DNA of 34,739 nucleotides, taken from Akkermansiaceae bacterium (lineage in GTDB: Bacteria; Verrucomicrobiota; Verrucomicrobiia; Verrucomicrobiales; Akkermansiaceae). The DNA lies in the NCBI GenBank assembly GCA_903934285.1, contig CAIZNN010000110.1:1-34739 (forward strand). Direction: 5' to 3'. A program made the translations under genes and the position numbers. Under the pieces are notes generated by a model. The model did no database searches, had not been told where the DNA came from, and saw only the letters and a program-made list of their open reading frames with translations. Of the stretch, positions 22,466-30,634 are shown one piece after another; the stretch's first letter is position 1; the number at the start of each line of letters is the position of its first letter.

Positions 22466-23719
22466 TCAGTGGTTTGCTCCATTACGGAGACTGATGATTT
22501 CAGTTTCTCGGGCCTCTAGCAGGCAAAAGAGCCCGAGTTTCGTGAAGTAGCGGTTGGGCCAACGCTGGTGATCTCCTCCACGGCCGCGACCTTTCAGGCC
22601 GCGCCGTTTTCGCAAAATGGATCGCAATCTCATGCGAATCCACCCGTCGATTCCACTCAGTTCGCTGGCCATAACGTGTTTGAAGTAGCCGAACCAGCCG
22701 GGCAGTGTCCGGTTGAGGTCCTCCACGATCGCTTTCATGCTTCGTCCGCCGGCCCGGTGGGTCCGCGGTTTGATGGCTTCGCGCAATTTGCGCAGACTCT
22801 TGGGCCGGACCAATCGCATCATCCGTCCCCCGCGGCTTCTCTTGAACCGATAGCCGAGGAAGTCAAAATGACTGTCGGCCAGGTTCATGTCCACCGTGCG
22901 GGTTTTATCGGGATGCAACGTCAATCCGGCCCCGGCCATCCATTCCCGGAGCTTTTCCAGCGCAGCTTCGGCTTCTTCCTGACTGCGGCATAACACGACC
23001 ATATCGTCGGCATACCGCACCATTTCAAAGCCGACTCCGGCCATCAGCCAGTCCAGCGGATCGAGGTAGATGTTGGCTAACAATGGACTTATCACCCCAC
23101 CCTGCGGCGTGCCTTGCGGCTCGTCTTCGGGCATGTCTTCCACGGTTTCAACCCATTCGGTGCCTTCCATCACGCCTTGTTTGAGGAACCCCTCGATAAG
23201 CCCCAGTACCCGCCCGTCGGCGACGTGCTCGCGCACCAACGCCATGAGCCGATCATGGGGAATCGCATCGAAGTAGCCCTTGATGTCCACGTCCACGATG
23301 TGCGTCATCCCTGCTTGTAACAGTTCTTCCACACGCCGCAGCGCGTCTTTACAACCGCGTCCGGGGCGGAATCCGTAGCTGTGTTTGGCAAAACGGTTTT
23401 CAAAAATGGGTTCAATGACCATTCTCACCGCTGCCTGCACCACGCGGTCGGTGACCGTGGGTATCCCCAGGGGTCGCTTTTCCACGCTGCCAGGTTTGTC
23501 TATCCACACCCGTTTGACCGGCTTGGGTTGATAGGTACCCTTGCTGAGATGCTCATTTACGGCGAGCAGCCGACTTTGGCTGTCTTGCTCAAAGCGCCCT
23601 ATCGTGATGCCGTCAACGCCACAGCTCCCGGCGTTTCTACGCACCTTTTCCCACGCCAGTTGAAGGGTTCTTTCTGTGCTGACCTTGTCGATCAGGCTGA
23701 ACCACTTGTTTCCTTTCAA
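22466..23719 (-). CDS. ltrA: Group II intron reverse transcriptase/maturase
   Basis: 417 residues from a TTG at 23719, with AGAGG just upstream. RT blocks in order: KPVKRVWIDKPGSVEKRPLG (block 1-2), IFENRFAKHSYGFRPGRGC (3), HIVDVDIKGYFDAIPHDRLM (4), GTPQGGVISPLLANIYLDPL (5), FEMVRYADDMVVLCRS with the YADD catalytic pair (6), and GLTLHPDKTR (7). The X/maturase domain (about 300-400) includes LPGWFGYFKHV and RRGLKGRGRGGDHQRWPN. There is no HNH endonuclease domain, as usual for IIC introns. The frame continues upstream through one in-frame TAA into a further 40 codons that belong to the family's N-terminus (see 23726-23848), so the protein may start short or be inactivated. A TTGTTAG heptamer (TTG-TTA codons in PLLAN) lies at 23077-23083. 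Confidence 0.9.
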   Translation of the reverse strand: MKGNKWFSLIDKVSTERTLQLAWEKVRRNAGSCGVDGITIGRFEQDSQSRLLAVNEHLSKGTYQPKPVKRVWIDKPGSVEKRPLGIPTVTDRVVQAAVRMVIEPIFENRFAKHSYGFRPGRGCKDALRRVEELLQAGMTHIVDVDIKGYFDAIPHDRLMALVREHVADGRVLGLIEGFLKQGVMEGTEWVETVEDMPEDEPQGTPQGGVISPLLANIYLDPLDWLMAGVGFEMVRYADDMVVLCRSQEEAEAALEKLREWMAGAGLTLHPDKTRTVDMNLADSHFDFLGYRFKRSRGGRMMRLVRPKSLRKLREAIKPRTHRAGGRSMKAIVEDLNRTLPGWFGYFKHVMASELSGIDGWIRMRLRSILRKRRGLKGRGRGGDHQRWPNRYFTKLGLFCLLEARETEIISLRNGANH

Positions 23720-23725
23720 CCCTCT

Positions 23726-23848
23726 TTAGAGAGCCACCGGCATCGGCTCTGTCCACACTCCGCGTTGGGCCTTGTGGCGTTGCCACAGGTCTTCTTCCGC
23801 TTGTTTATCCCTCTCGGGAACTGGCGCGGATGGTTCTTCGCGATTCAT
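23726..23848 (-). CDS. N-terminal piece of the intron RT, separated by an in-frame TAA
   Basis: ATG at 23848, 40 codons, TAA at 23728-23726. The peptide reads MNREEPSAPVPERDK, then EDLWQRHKAQRGVWTEPMPV and AL-stop. After the stop the same frame continues R-G-L-K-G-N-K-W-F-S-L. Related intron RTs read through as (W-T-[DE]-x-M-[LP]-x-A-L-E-x-G-[IV]-x-G-x-x-W-[FY]-S-L). The TAA therefore stands where a GAA (Glu) codon is expected. Either a single G-to-T nonsense change split the gene, or reinitiation at the TTG nine bases later restores the RT. Confidence 0.6.
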   Translation of the reverse strand: MNREEPSAPVPERDKQAEEDLWQRHKAQRGVWTEPMPVAL

Positions 23849-24160
23849 GGTCTTTGCCTTTCCACCTTCCTGCCGCCCTTCGCTCCACGGGCATTACCCC
23901 GCTTCATCACTACTATGGCGACTCTAACTGCTGCCCGACTCCGCTCGCGCGAATTCCTGCCCGGACAGCTCTCCACGCGTCCACATGATACCGTCCCTGC
24001 GTTCTCACCCCAGCCATCCACAACAGCCCGTTTCTCCCCCGTGAACGAGGGATGTGGGAGGAAACGGTTGCCTGTGCGTCCATGTCCGGCCATAATGGTT
24101 TGCCTGTGGCCTAATACTGGGGACCTGGGTTGAACCGGCAACGGCAGGTCATAAAATGAT

Positions 24161-27100
24161 TCACGGCATGGTCACCTTGAGGCGGCCCGCGGCCCTGCCG
24201 TTTTGGGCGTAGGCCAGCGGAATGCGGATCTCCATATCATCCGGGGCGGGGCCGTTTTCGTTGACCAGCACCGAGGCGATGTCAGTCCAGTGGACCAGGT
24301 CGGCGCTCCACTGGCCGACGTGGGTGGTGTCAGCTTCCGCGGCGTCGTTGCGCCGGTAGCTCAACACCAGATAGCCGCCGCGAAGCGACGGCTTGGGCAG
24401 GGAGGCGGCGCTGGCAGCACGCGGGTCGCCGCCGATGACATACTCTATCAGGTTCGGGATGCCGTCGCCATCCGGATCGCCGCCGCTGGACTTGTCGCTG
24501 AGACCGGCGAAGGTATCAGCCCAGACGCCATAGCTCGCCGGTTCCACGGCGAGGAGGCCGGACGCCTGGCGGAAGCTCCATTTGTCAGGGCCGCGGAAAC
24601 ACGTCCACACCCCGGTCCCAGTCATGCTGAAATCGGTTAGCTTGAAGGTGGTGCCGTAGGTTGCGGCGAGGGAATTGGCATTGACGAGCAGCCACGAGTT
24701 GCCGGCGGTGGTGCTGGCGGCGGCGAGATCGATGGTGAGTGAGCCATCCAGCACGAGGGTGCCGCTGCCGCCGATGGTATTGACGACGCCATTGGCCAGG
24801 GGCGCGAAGTTCAGGCAACCTGCGGAGCCAAGGGCGAGGGTGGCCCCGGCGCCCACGGTGATGGCGGATTGGCCGCCAAGGGAACCGCTCACGGCGAGGG
24901 TGCCGCCGGTGACGGTGGTGCTGCCGGTATAGGTGTTCGATCCGGTCAATTGCAGGCGCGCCGAACCGGATTTGGTGAGGGTGGCGCTGCCGGTGATCGG
25001 GTTGCCGCCGATGCTGTAATCCCTGAGGTTGTTAGCCGCCAGGATGCCACCCGGCGCAACATTGGCGGCCGTGATGGTCACTGCCACCGGGCCGCTTCCC
25101 GCCGCGGTGTCGTCAAACTTCACCGTGTCCCCTTCCGAGTAAAGGTTCAGCGGCGGCCCCGTGGCGAGCCAGTTGGCAGCGGTGCTGTCCCAAGTGCCGT
25201 TGACCGCTCCGCTCCAAACACCGGACTGCGATGATTGGGCCGTGCCCACATAGCCTGTGCCACCGGCAGTCTGCTCGATTTTGAAATACGCCGGCGCGGC
25301 GGAGGCGGAGGCATACGGAATGTTGGCGGCGACCCGCTTGCCGTTGATGGAGAGCGTGTATCCGGTTGGCGCACATTCGTAGGCGAAGGCATAGGTGGTG
25401 CCCGCGACATAACTGCGGGCCGTGACAATGGCAGCCCCCTGATAGTACTTGATCTTGCCGTCGGTATCGAAAAACGCCCCGGCCAGCACCGTGTTGTTAG
25501 AATCAGCGTCCAGCCGCAGCGGGGTGAATTTCACCGTGGTTTGGTCCGCGCGGGCGGAAAAGGCGAAGCGGTTGTTAGTGAGGCCGACCGCTTTGCGCAG
25601 CCGCAGGCTGTGGGTGGCATCGGTCTTGAGTACCAAGCAATTGGGCGGGATGGGGTTGCCGATTTTGCGGATGTAGGTGGCCGGCCAGGTGCCCGGCGAA
25701 CTGAGCACTTCACCAAAGCCAGGGTCATAGGCCCAGCCCTCGGCCACGACGTCATCCCACATTTCCGGGCGTTGGACCAACTCCTCCAACGGCATGTCCC
25801 AGGTCATCAGGGAAAGTTCGGGCAGTTGTGGGTTCTGGTATTGGACATCCTCATACCAGAACCAGGTCTTGCCGTTGACGCTAACCAAAGTGCCGTCGGC
25901 CACCTGCGCCTCGCCGTTCTTATACACCCACTCGCGGGAGAGCCAGCCCATGCGCGTCCAGTGGTTGAGGTCGGTGGACTTGTAGAGCGAGCAGGAGGTC
26001 GGCGTCCAGTTGATGCTGGGATCCGTCTCATGAATGATGCAATAGTAGGTATGGCCCACCTTGTGAACCTCGGTTCCGCCGACCGCCGTGCCCGGCCCGC
26101 CATACGGGATGACCGGGTTGCCCGGGTACTTGACCAGGCTTGTCAGACTCGGTCCGTAGGCGCGGCCGACCTGCCAACCGCCCGATCCCGAGCCCGCCTC
26201 ATACATGACCTGCCACTGGTTGGCTTCATACCAGATGCATATGTTGCCGGTGCGGAACCCGTCCCAAGACCCGGAGATACCCAGTGACAGGATCAGGTTC
26301 GAGTTGTTCAGCCACGTCCATGAGCCGGGCAGTCCGGTAGTGGAATAGAACAGGTCGAAACCGAACTGACCGTTGCGGCCCACCGGCATGTAGTACCCTG
26401 CGGGTTCGCCCGCCGCGGTGGCACTGGTCAGGTGATAGGTGTAGGGGCAGCCGCGATGGTAAGGACTATTGCCGAGGCACACGCCCTGGTCGGTCCAGTT
26501 GATGCCGTCGGGGCTGGTGGCGTAGCGGATGGCGCCGCTGTTCCAATAGTCTCCGGGGCTCTCCGGGGCCGGGCTGCCGTGATACCACGATTTGAAGATG
26601 CCGTCCTCCAACATCATCGTCTGCTCGACGCCCCAGCGCGTCTTGACCACGCCATCCTTGTTAGCCCCCTCGCGGCGCGGGCCGCTGAACACCGGCGCCT
26701 CCGTCAAGCCACTAACGGCGCGGTAGTAACCGGTGGCCAGCGCGCTATCGGCAATTCCGGGTTTGGTGGCAATGGCGCTGACTAACAGTTTGGAGGGGGC
26801 TGTCACTGCCACCGTGGCGCTGCCGGCATTCGCCGCACCGTGGGGCGAGGCGGGGCCGGGCATGGTGCCATCGGTGGTAAACCAAATGGTGGTGCCGGGT
26901 TCGCCGGTGAGGGTCACGGTCTGGCTGCCCAAGCAGCTGCCTGGCGGCGGGTTGAAGGCGGGTTTGGCGAGCGTGATGAGGTAGGCGGCCGTGGCGACGG
27001 CGCTATCCGCCTTGCCGCTTTTCACCGCGAATGCCTTGAGGGTCTGGCTGGCTGGCACATTGACTGCGGCGGTGCCGGAACCCGCCGCGCCGGAGGCGGA

Positions 27101-27850
27101 GGTGTTGTTAGGTGGCGTGCCATTGGTGGTGTAATAAACCGTCGATCCGGTCTCCGCGGCGATGGTCACACTTTGGGTCCCGACGTAAGTGCCCGCCGGC
27201 GGGGTGAACATCGGGGCGGCCATGCCACTCAAGTCGCGCAGTTGGATCGCGTTGACTTGGCTGAGCACGTTGCCTGTGAGGGTGAACGCCTGGGTGGTGG
27301 TGGTGGCCGTGAACGTGCCGATGGAGAATTGGCCGGTGGTGCCCGTACCCGTTCCTGTGTTGTAGTTCAAGTTGATTGTATTACCGCCGCTGCTGGTGAG
27401 GTTTTGATTGCGATTGTATTGCGCCCGCGAATCATCAACCCACACCTGCACTTGATACTGGTGGCCGGCGGTGAGGTTGTTGAGGGTGAGGGTGAGCGGG
27501 GCGGTGGTGTTATTGTATCTGCTGCCATACAGGACTTGTTTGTAGGCGGCGGAAAGCGCCGAGGCTCCGGCATAATCCGGATAGGTGTTCGGGCTCGCAG
27601 GATCGGTGCTGGTCCAGGTGATCCCCCCGGCGACCTCGGCGGTAAAGCTGACGCCGTTGAGGGTCACGGGCGGGCTGCTAGAATAACAATAGGCAAACAC
27701 GCCCGCACCGTTGGTGGAGACATCACCATCGCCGGCGATGGTGGCCGGGACCGACCACGTCACGGGGGCCGCCCGCACAGTGGCGGTGAGGGCCAGGGCG
27801 GCGAGGCAGATCGCCGGGCGGTTCAGGAATGTTGTCACGAATGTTCTCAT
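24161..27850 (-). CDS. Large secreted modular protein: chitobiase-type repeats, five-bladed propeller (GH43/32-like), PATR
   Basis: 1229 residues from the ATG at 27850, with signal peptide MRTFVTTFLNRPAICLAALA ending near TVRAAP; the frame is open 65 codons upstream but without coding character. Domains: an N-terminal beta-sandwich (about 29-207, containing YQVQVWVDDSRAQYNRNQN); two CHB_HEX_C-type repeats (211-292 with VYYTTNGTPP, 294-377 with IWFTTDGTMP); and a five-bladed propeller (about 382-725) with IRYATSPDGINWTDQG, VHKVGHTYYCIIHET and LYKSTDLNHWTRMGW. These are followed by a lectin-like region, an autotransporter-associated PATR strand (GSNTYTGSTTVTGGTLAVSG) and a C-terminal DPDGDGIPNLIEYVIGGDP unit with a terminal beta domain. 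It is probably a surface or extracellular glycan-binding hydrolase; catalytic carboxylates could not be fixed by eye. Five CTAACAA/TTGTTAG heptamers occur in it. Confidence 0.75.
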   Translation of the reverse strand: MRTFVTTFLNRPAICLAALALTATVRAAPVTWSVPATIAGDGDVSTNGAGVFAYCYSSSPPVTLNGVSFTAEVAGGITWTSTDPASPNTYPDYAGASALSAAYKQVLYGSRYNNTTAPLTLTLNNLTAGHQYQVQVWVDDSRAQYNRNQNLTSSGGNTINLNYNTGTGTGTTGQFSIGTFTATTTTQAFTLTGNVLSQVNAIQLRDLSGMAAPMFTPPAGTYVGTQSVTIAAETGSTVYYTTNGTPPNNTSASGAAGSGTAAVNVPASQTLKAFAVKSGKADSAVATAAYLITLAKPAFNPPPGSCLGSQTVTLTGEPGTTIWFTTDGTMPGPASPHGAANAGSATVAVTAPSKLLVSAIATKPGIADSALATGYYRAVSGLTEAPVFSGPRREGANKDGVVKTRWGVEQTMMLEDGIFKSWYHGSPAPESPGDYWNSGAIRYATSPDGINWTDQGVCLGNSPYHRGCPYTYHLTSATAAGEPAGYYMPVGRNGQFGFDLFYSTTGLPGSWTWLNNSNLILSLGISGSWDGFRTGNICIWYEANQWQVMYEAGSGSGGWQVGRAYGPSLTSLVKYPGNPVIPYGGPGTAVGGTEVHKVGHTYYCIIHETDPSINWTPTSCSLYKSTDLNHWTRMGWLSREWVYKNGEAQVADGTLVSVNGKTWFWYEDVQYQNPQLPELSLMTWDMPLEELVQRPEMWDDVVAEGWAYDPGFGEVLSSPGTWPATYIRKIGNPIPPNCLVLKTDATHSLRLRKAVGLTNNRFAFSARADQTTVKFTPLRLDADSNNTVLAGAFFDTDGKIKYYQGAAIVTARSYVAGTTYAFAYECAPTGYTLSINGKRVAANIPYASASAAPAYFKIEQTAGGTGYVGTAQSSQSGVWSGAVNGTWDSTAANWLATGPPLNLYSEGDTVKFDDTAAGSGPVAVTITAANVAPGGILAANNLRDYSIGGNPITGSATLTKSGSARLQLTGSNTYTGSTTVTGGTLAVSGSLGGQSAITVGAGATLALGSAGCLNFAPLANGVVNTIGGSGTLVLDGSLTIDLAAASTTAGNSWLLVNANSLAATYGTTFKLTDFSMTGTGVWTCFRGPDKWSFRQASGLLAVEPASYGVWADTFAGLSDKSSGGDPDGDGIPNLIEYVIGGDPRAASAASLPKPSLRGGYLVLSYRRNDAAEADTTHVGQWSADLVHWTDIASVLVNENGPAPDDMEIRIPLAYAQNGRAAGRLKVTMP

Positions 27851-28480
27851 GATTGCTAGGAAATTGGGTTGCAGGTGAAGGCCGTCGCTAGAGCCGGTGG
27901 CCGCGAAAAAGGGGAGGGTGCGGTTGCGGGGGGTGGCGACGGTGTTAGGGACGCCAAATGGCCGGATCCGGAAAAAATCCCAACCGCGGTGTTGCGGGCT
28001 CACAGCCGAATTGCCGGGCGCGGGTATTGTGAGGGTGTCGCCCATGGGTCGGGCGCAAGCATGCCCCGTTGTGGTGCTAACGGAAGGAAAATCGCCCCGA
28101 CCAGGGTCATTGAAACCGGCAAGGGGTTGTCGTCAGGGCAACTTCCTCGTCTAGCGTCTTGGGCGTTCGGCGAGCGGTTCGACTGAGTTCGCCGAAGTCT
28201 CAGCCGAGCCGACCTGTCGTCTTGGGTCTGAGGCGAAGCCCCGCCAGGGGCATACCGGCCTGCAACAGCTTTAGCTACTTGCTGTGTGTGGACATATTTA
28301 CGGGCATCTTGCCCAATACGGTTTACTTAAGACGAGACAGGGACGAGACAGGAAGAAGCGGCGGGCAGGATGCCCGCGCCACAGGTGGCCCGGGCATCTT
28401 GCCCGGAGCCTCGACTCAAACCGCCAAGGGTGCTAAGTAAACCGTATTAGGCATCTTACCCGGCGGCGAGCGGCGGCGGC
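27851..28480. other. 630-bp intergenic region with a MITE-like element
   Basis: No coding frame is convincing. The 5' half (27851-28300) is the leader of the minus-strand glycosidase-like gene and contains no motif I can name. The 3' part (28303-28461) holds the inverted-repeat element described separately. Confidence 0.6.
28303..28461. mobile_element. MITE-like element with 15-bp perfect terminal inverted repeats
   Basis: AATACGGTTTACTTA (28315-28329) and TAAGTAAACCGTATT (28434-28448) are perfect inverted repeats about 104 bp apart. They are flanked outside by near-identical direct repeats GGCATCTTGCCC (28303-28314) and GGCATCTTACCC (28450-28461), which could be a 12-bp target duplication. 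The interior contains a GGGCAGGATGCCC hairpin and a CCGGGCATCTTGCCCGG palindrome, and no ORF. The unit is short, AT-rich at its ends and non-coding, as in miniature inverted-repeat elements. Confidence 0.6.
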
Positions 28481-29158
28481 TTACTTTGCCTGGGTCTTGA
28501 TCTGGACCTTGCGGAACCAGACGGTGGCATCGCCGTGTTTGCCTTGCAGGCCGATGCGGCCCTTGGTGGGCAATTCGGCAAACGGGGTGCTGAGCCAACT
28601 TGGGATGGCGGAACCATCCGGATTTTTGGTGGCCGAGGGCCAGAGGGCCATGTCCATGTCGGCGGTGAGTTCGCCGTTGAGCCAGACCTGCAGTTTTTTA
28701 CCGGTGGCGGCGATGGTCATGTGGTTCCACGCGCCGGGTTTTTTGGTCATTTGCTTGGCCGGTGCGAGGTGGCCGAAGATGCCGCCGCCGTGCCAGGTGG
28801 GGTCGGCCTTGGCCCATTTATCGGCGAACGGATCGGCGATCTGGACTTCCACCGACTTGGGGATCCAGTTTTTGGTGTCGGTGCAATAGATGACGACGCC
28901 GCTGTTGGTGCCGCTGGCGGTCTTGAACTCGAGGTCGAGGGTGAAATTCTCGTATTCCGTCTTGGTCCAGATGCATTCGTCGGCATTGGCGGTCAGCTCG
29001 CCATCAGCCACTGACCAGACGCCGGCAGGCTTGTCGGCGTTGGCGAGGTCGGGCGCAAACAACGGGGTCCAGCCCGGGCCGGAGGCAGCGGGTTGGGGTT
29101 GGGCGGAGGCCAAGGCGGTGAAGCCGGCGAGGGCGGCGAGGAGGACGGCGGATTTCAT
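28481..29158 (-). CDS. DUF1080 family secreted protein (3-keto-disaccharide hydrolase type)
   Basis: 225 residues from the ATG at 29158, giving signal peptide MKSAVLLAALAGFTALASAQ; the longer frame upstream is rejected. The mature protein is one DUF1080 jelly-roll domain (PF06439, now named 3-keto-disaccharide hydrolase). Phrases include WTPLFAPDLANADKPAGVWS, TKTEYENFTLDLEFKTASGT, NSGVVIYC, WNHMTIAATGKKLQVWLNGE and GRIGLQGKHGDATVWFRKVQ. The family is abundant in verrucomicrobia and planctomycetes; studied members cleave 3-keto sugars, but many are untested. It lies 78 bp after rsgA on the same strand. Confidence 0.9.
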   Translation of the reverse strand: MKSAVLLAALAGFTALASAQPQPAASGPGWTPLFAPDLANADKPAGVWSVADGELTANADECIWTKTEYENFTLDLEFKTASGTNSGVVIYCTDTKNWIPKSVEVQIADPFADKWAKADPTWHGGGIFGHLAPAKQMTKKPGAWNHMTIAATGKKLQVWLNGELTADMDMALWPSATKNPDGSAIPSWLSTPFAELPTKGRIGLQGKHGDATVWFRKVQIKTQAK

Positions 29159-29235
29159 GGTAGCGGTTAGTTGGTGGGTGGGTGGTGGGTGGGTAAAGAC
29201 CGATGACTGATAACTGCCCCGCGGGGAGCAACCTT

Positions 29236-30339
29236 TCACAATTCGCCGCGGGCATCCTTTTCGAGCTGAATGCGATCATTGAGGTTGCGGGCTTGCACCC
29301 GATTGTTGCGCTTGGCCCAACGCTCAATGGCCATCTGGCGCTTGGCAGCACGCTTTTTCAACGCCGCAATTTCATTTTCCAAATTGAGGAAACTCTCATG
29401 GCGGCGGCCATCGATGTGGCCACCTTCCACTGCCGAGCGCACCGCGCAGCCCGCATCCAGGCGGTGACTGCAATCGGCGAAGCGGCAGTTGCTGGTGAGC
29501 GCCTCCACATCGGCGAAGCTGTCGCGGAGGGTGGCTTCATCAGTCCACATTTGGATTTCCCGCATGCCCGGGTTGTCGATGAGCATGCCACCGCCGGCCA
29601 AGGGCACCAACTCGCGGGTGGTGGTGGTGTGGCGGCCTTTGCCGGTGACTTCATTGACCTCGGTGGTCCATTGCCAATCCTCGCCGTAGAGTTGGTTGAC
29701 GAGAGTGGATTTGCCCACGCCGCTGGAACCGACGATACACATGGTGATGCCCTTCTTGAGGTATTTTTTCAGGACCTGGAGGCCTTCGCCCTTGAGGACA
29801 CTGATGATGTGCACCGCCGCACCGTCCCACAACGCGCCGATTTGGGCGGCGGCCTGGCGGCTTTGCTCGGGCGGAAAGAGGTCGGACTTGTTGATCAGCA
29901 CCACCGCTTTGGCACCACTGCGCCCAATGAGCGTGAAGTACCGCTCCATGCGCCGCAGGTTGTAATCCGGCCCGGCGTCGGTGACCACCGCGACGAGATC
30001 GACATTGGCACCGATGACTTGGGCTTGCGAGCTGTTGCCGGGCATTTTGCGCGAGAAGCAGGACCGGCGCGGCAGCACCGCGCGGATGACGTGGTCTTGA
30101 TTTTCGTTGCCCAACTCCACCACCACCCAATCGCCCACTGCGGGCAACTCCGCATCGCAGGCGGCGGCGTGCCACAGCCGCCCGCACAAGATCACGTCGA
30201 TTTCCTCACCGTCGGCGAGGAAGGCGCCGAAGTTGATAGGGGTCTCGCGGATCAGGCGTGCCGGCACCCAGCCTTTGGCACGGTACGGTGCGAAGGCGAC
30301 AGCAAACTCGGAATTCCAGCCCAAGGCGCGGAGGGTCAT
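29236..30339 (-). CDS. rsgA: Ribosome small subunit-dependent GTPase A
   Basis: 367 residues from the ATG at 30339, chosen over an ATG 16 codons upstream because MTLRALGWN begins the OB-fold domain. RsgA (YjeQ) is a circularly permuted GTPase that checks and releases late 30S subunits. The permuted order is visible: an N-terminal OB domain (about 20-95); G4 NKSD (150-153); G1 GSSGVGKST (204-212); switch region GKGRHTTT (about 233-240); G3 as DNPG (255-258; DTPG in most homologues). A zinc site Cys285-Cys290-His292-Cys298 (CRFADCSHRLDAGC) follows, with a basic helical C-terminus (KKRAAKRQMAIERWAKRNNR). The gene is divergent from the CotH protein gene. Confidence 0.95.
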   Translation of the reverse strand: MTLRALGWNSEFAVAFAPYRAKGWVPARLIRETPINFGAFLADGEEIDVILCGRLWHAAACDAELPAVGDWVVVELGNENQDHVIRAVLPRRSCFSRKMPGNSSQAQVIGANVDLVAVVTDAGPDYNLRRMERYFTLIGRSGAKAVVLINKSDLFPPEQSRQAAAQIGALWDGAAVHIISVLKGEGLQVLKKYLKKGITMCIVGSSGVGKSTLVNQLYGEDWQWTTEVNEVTGKGRHTTTTRELVPLAGGGMLIDNPGMREIQMWTDEATLRDSFADVEALTSNCRFADCSHRLDAGCAVRSAVEGGHIDGRRHESFLNLENEIAALKKRAAKRQMAIERWAKRNNRVQARNLNDRIQLEKDARGEL

Positions 30340-30426
30340 CGGTTGGGGAGTGTAATGGGACCGGCAGGGCGCGTCAACCCGGGACATTCACCCGCCACCG
30401 CTGGCGTAGTTTCCCAGCGAATGATT

Positions 30427-30454
30427 TTGACACGGCGGGCCGGCAGGATAGGTT
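30427..30454 (+). promoter_or_regulatory. Possible sigma-70-like promoter for the CotH gene
   Basis: TTGACA (30427-30432) followed after 16 bp by TAGGTT (30449-30454), 180 bp before the ATG at 30635, in a 295-bp divergent gap that otherwise has no recognised element. The -35 box is a perfect match and the -10 box is weak, so this is only a candidate. Confidence 0.3.
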
Positions 30455-30634
30455 CTGCGCAGCGGAAAATTCTTCATGAATTCTGCGATAGTTCCCTGCC
30501 CCGCGCCCAAATCCGTCGTTCGCCGTTTGGGACTTGGTCACCAACCCGGCTCGCCCGATTGGCCAACCTTTTGGACTTTGCTTCACCCGCCACCGCCTTG
30601 CTCCCGCCCGCCGATCCCCCGCCTTAACTCTCTC

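Larger units (their letters stand above)
22388..24125 (-). mobile_element. Group II intron, probably class IIC (5' end not located)
   Basis: The intron RNA is on the minus strand. The reverse transcriptase frame is followed after 5 nt by a domain V hairpin (22460-22428): GAGCCGGATGCGGG, a small GA loop, and CCCGTCCGGTTC, with the catalytic AGC triad in GAGCCGG. Domain VI follows (GGAGCGGGGC-gaa-AGCCCCGTTCC, about 22420-22398) and the 3' end reads CTCTAT (AY ending) at 22388. About 280 nt upstream of the RT start are highly structured and end near a hairpin (GACCTG/CAGGTC, 24128-24106 region) beyond the 24161 gene. I could not find a GUGYG 5' splice site, so the 5' boundary is approximate and the element may be truncated. 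Confidence 0.75.

Noticed and set aside
23726-23848. The 40-codon ORF upstream of the RT as an independent gene
   Set aside because: It is in frame with and matches the N-terminal extension of intron RTs, so it is treated as part of that gene interrupted by TAA.
28315-28448. The 15-bp inverted repeats read as a single intrinsic terminator
   Set aside because: The arms are ~104 bp apart with no T-tract, so they are better explained as ends of an element than as a terminator hairpin.
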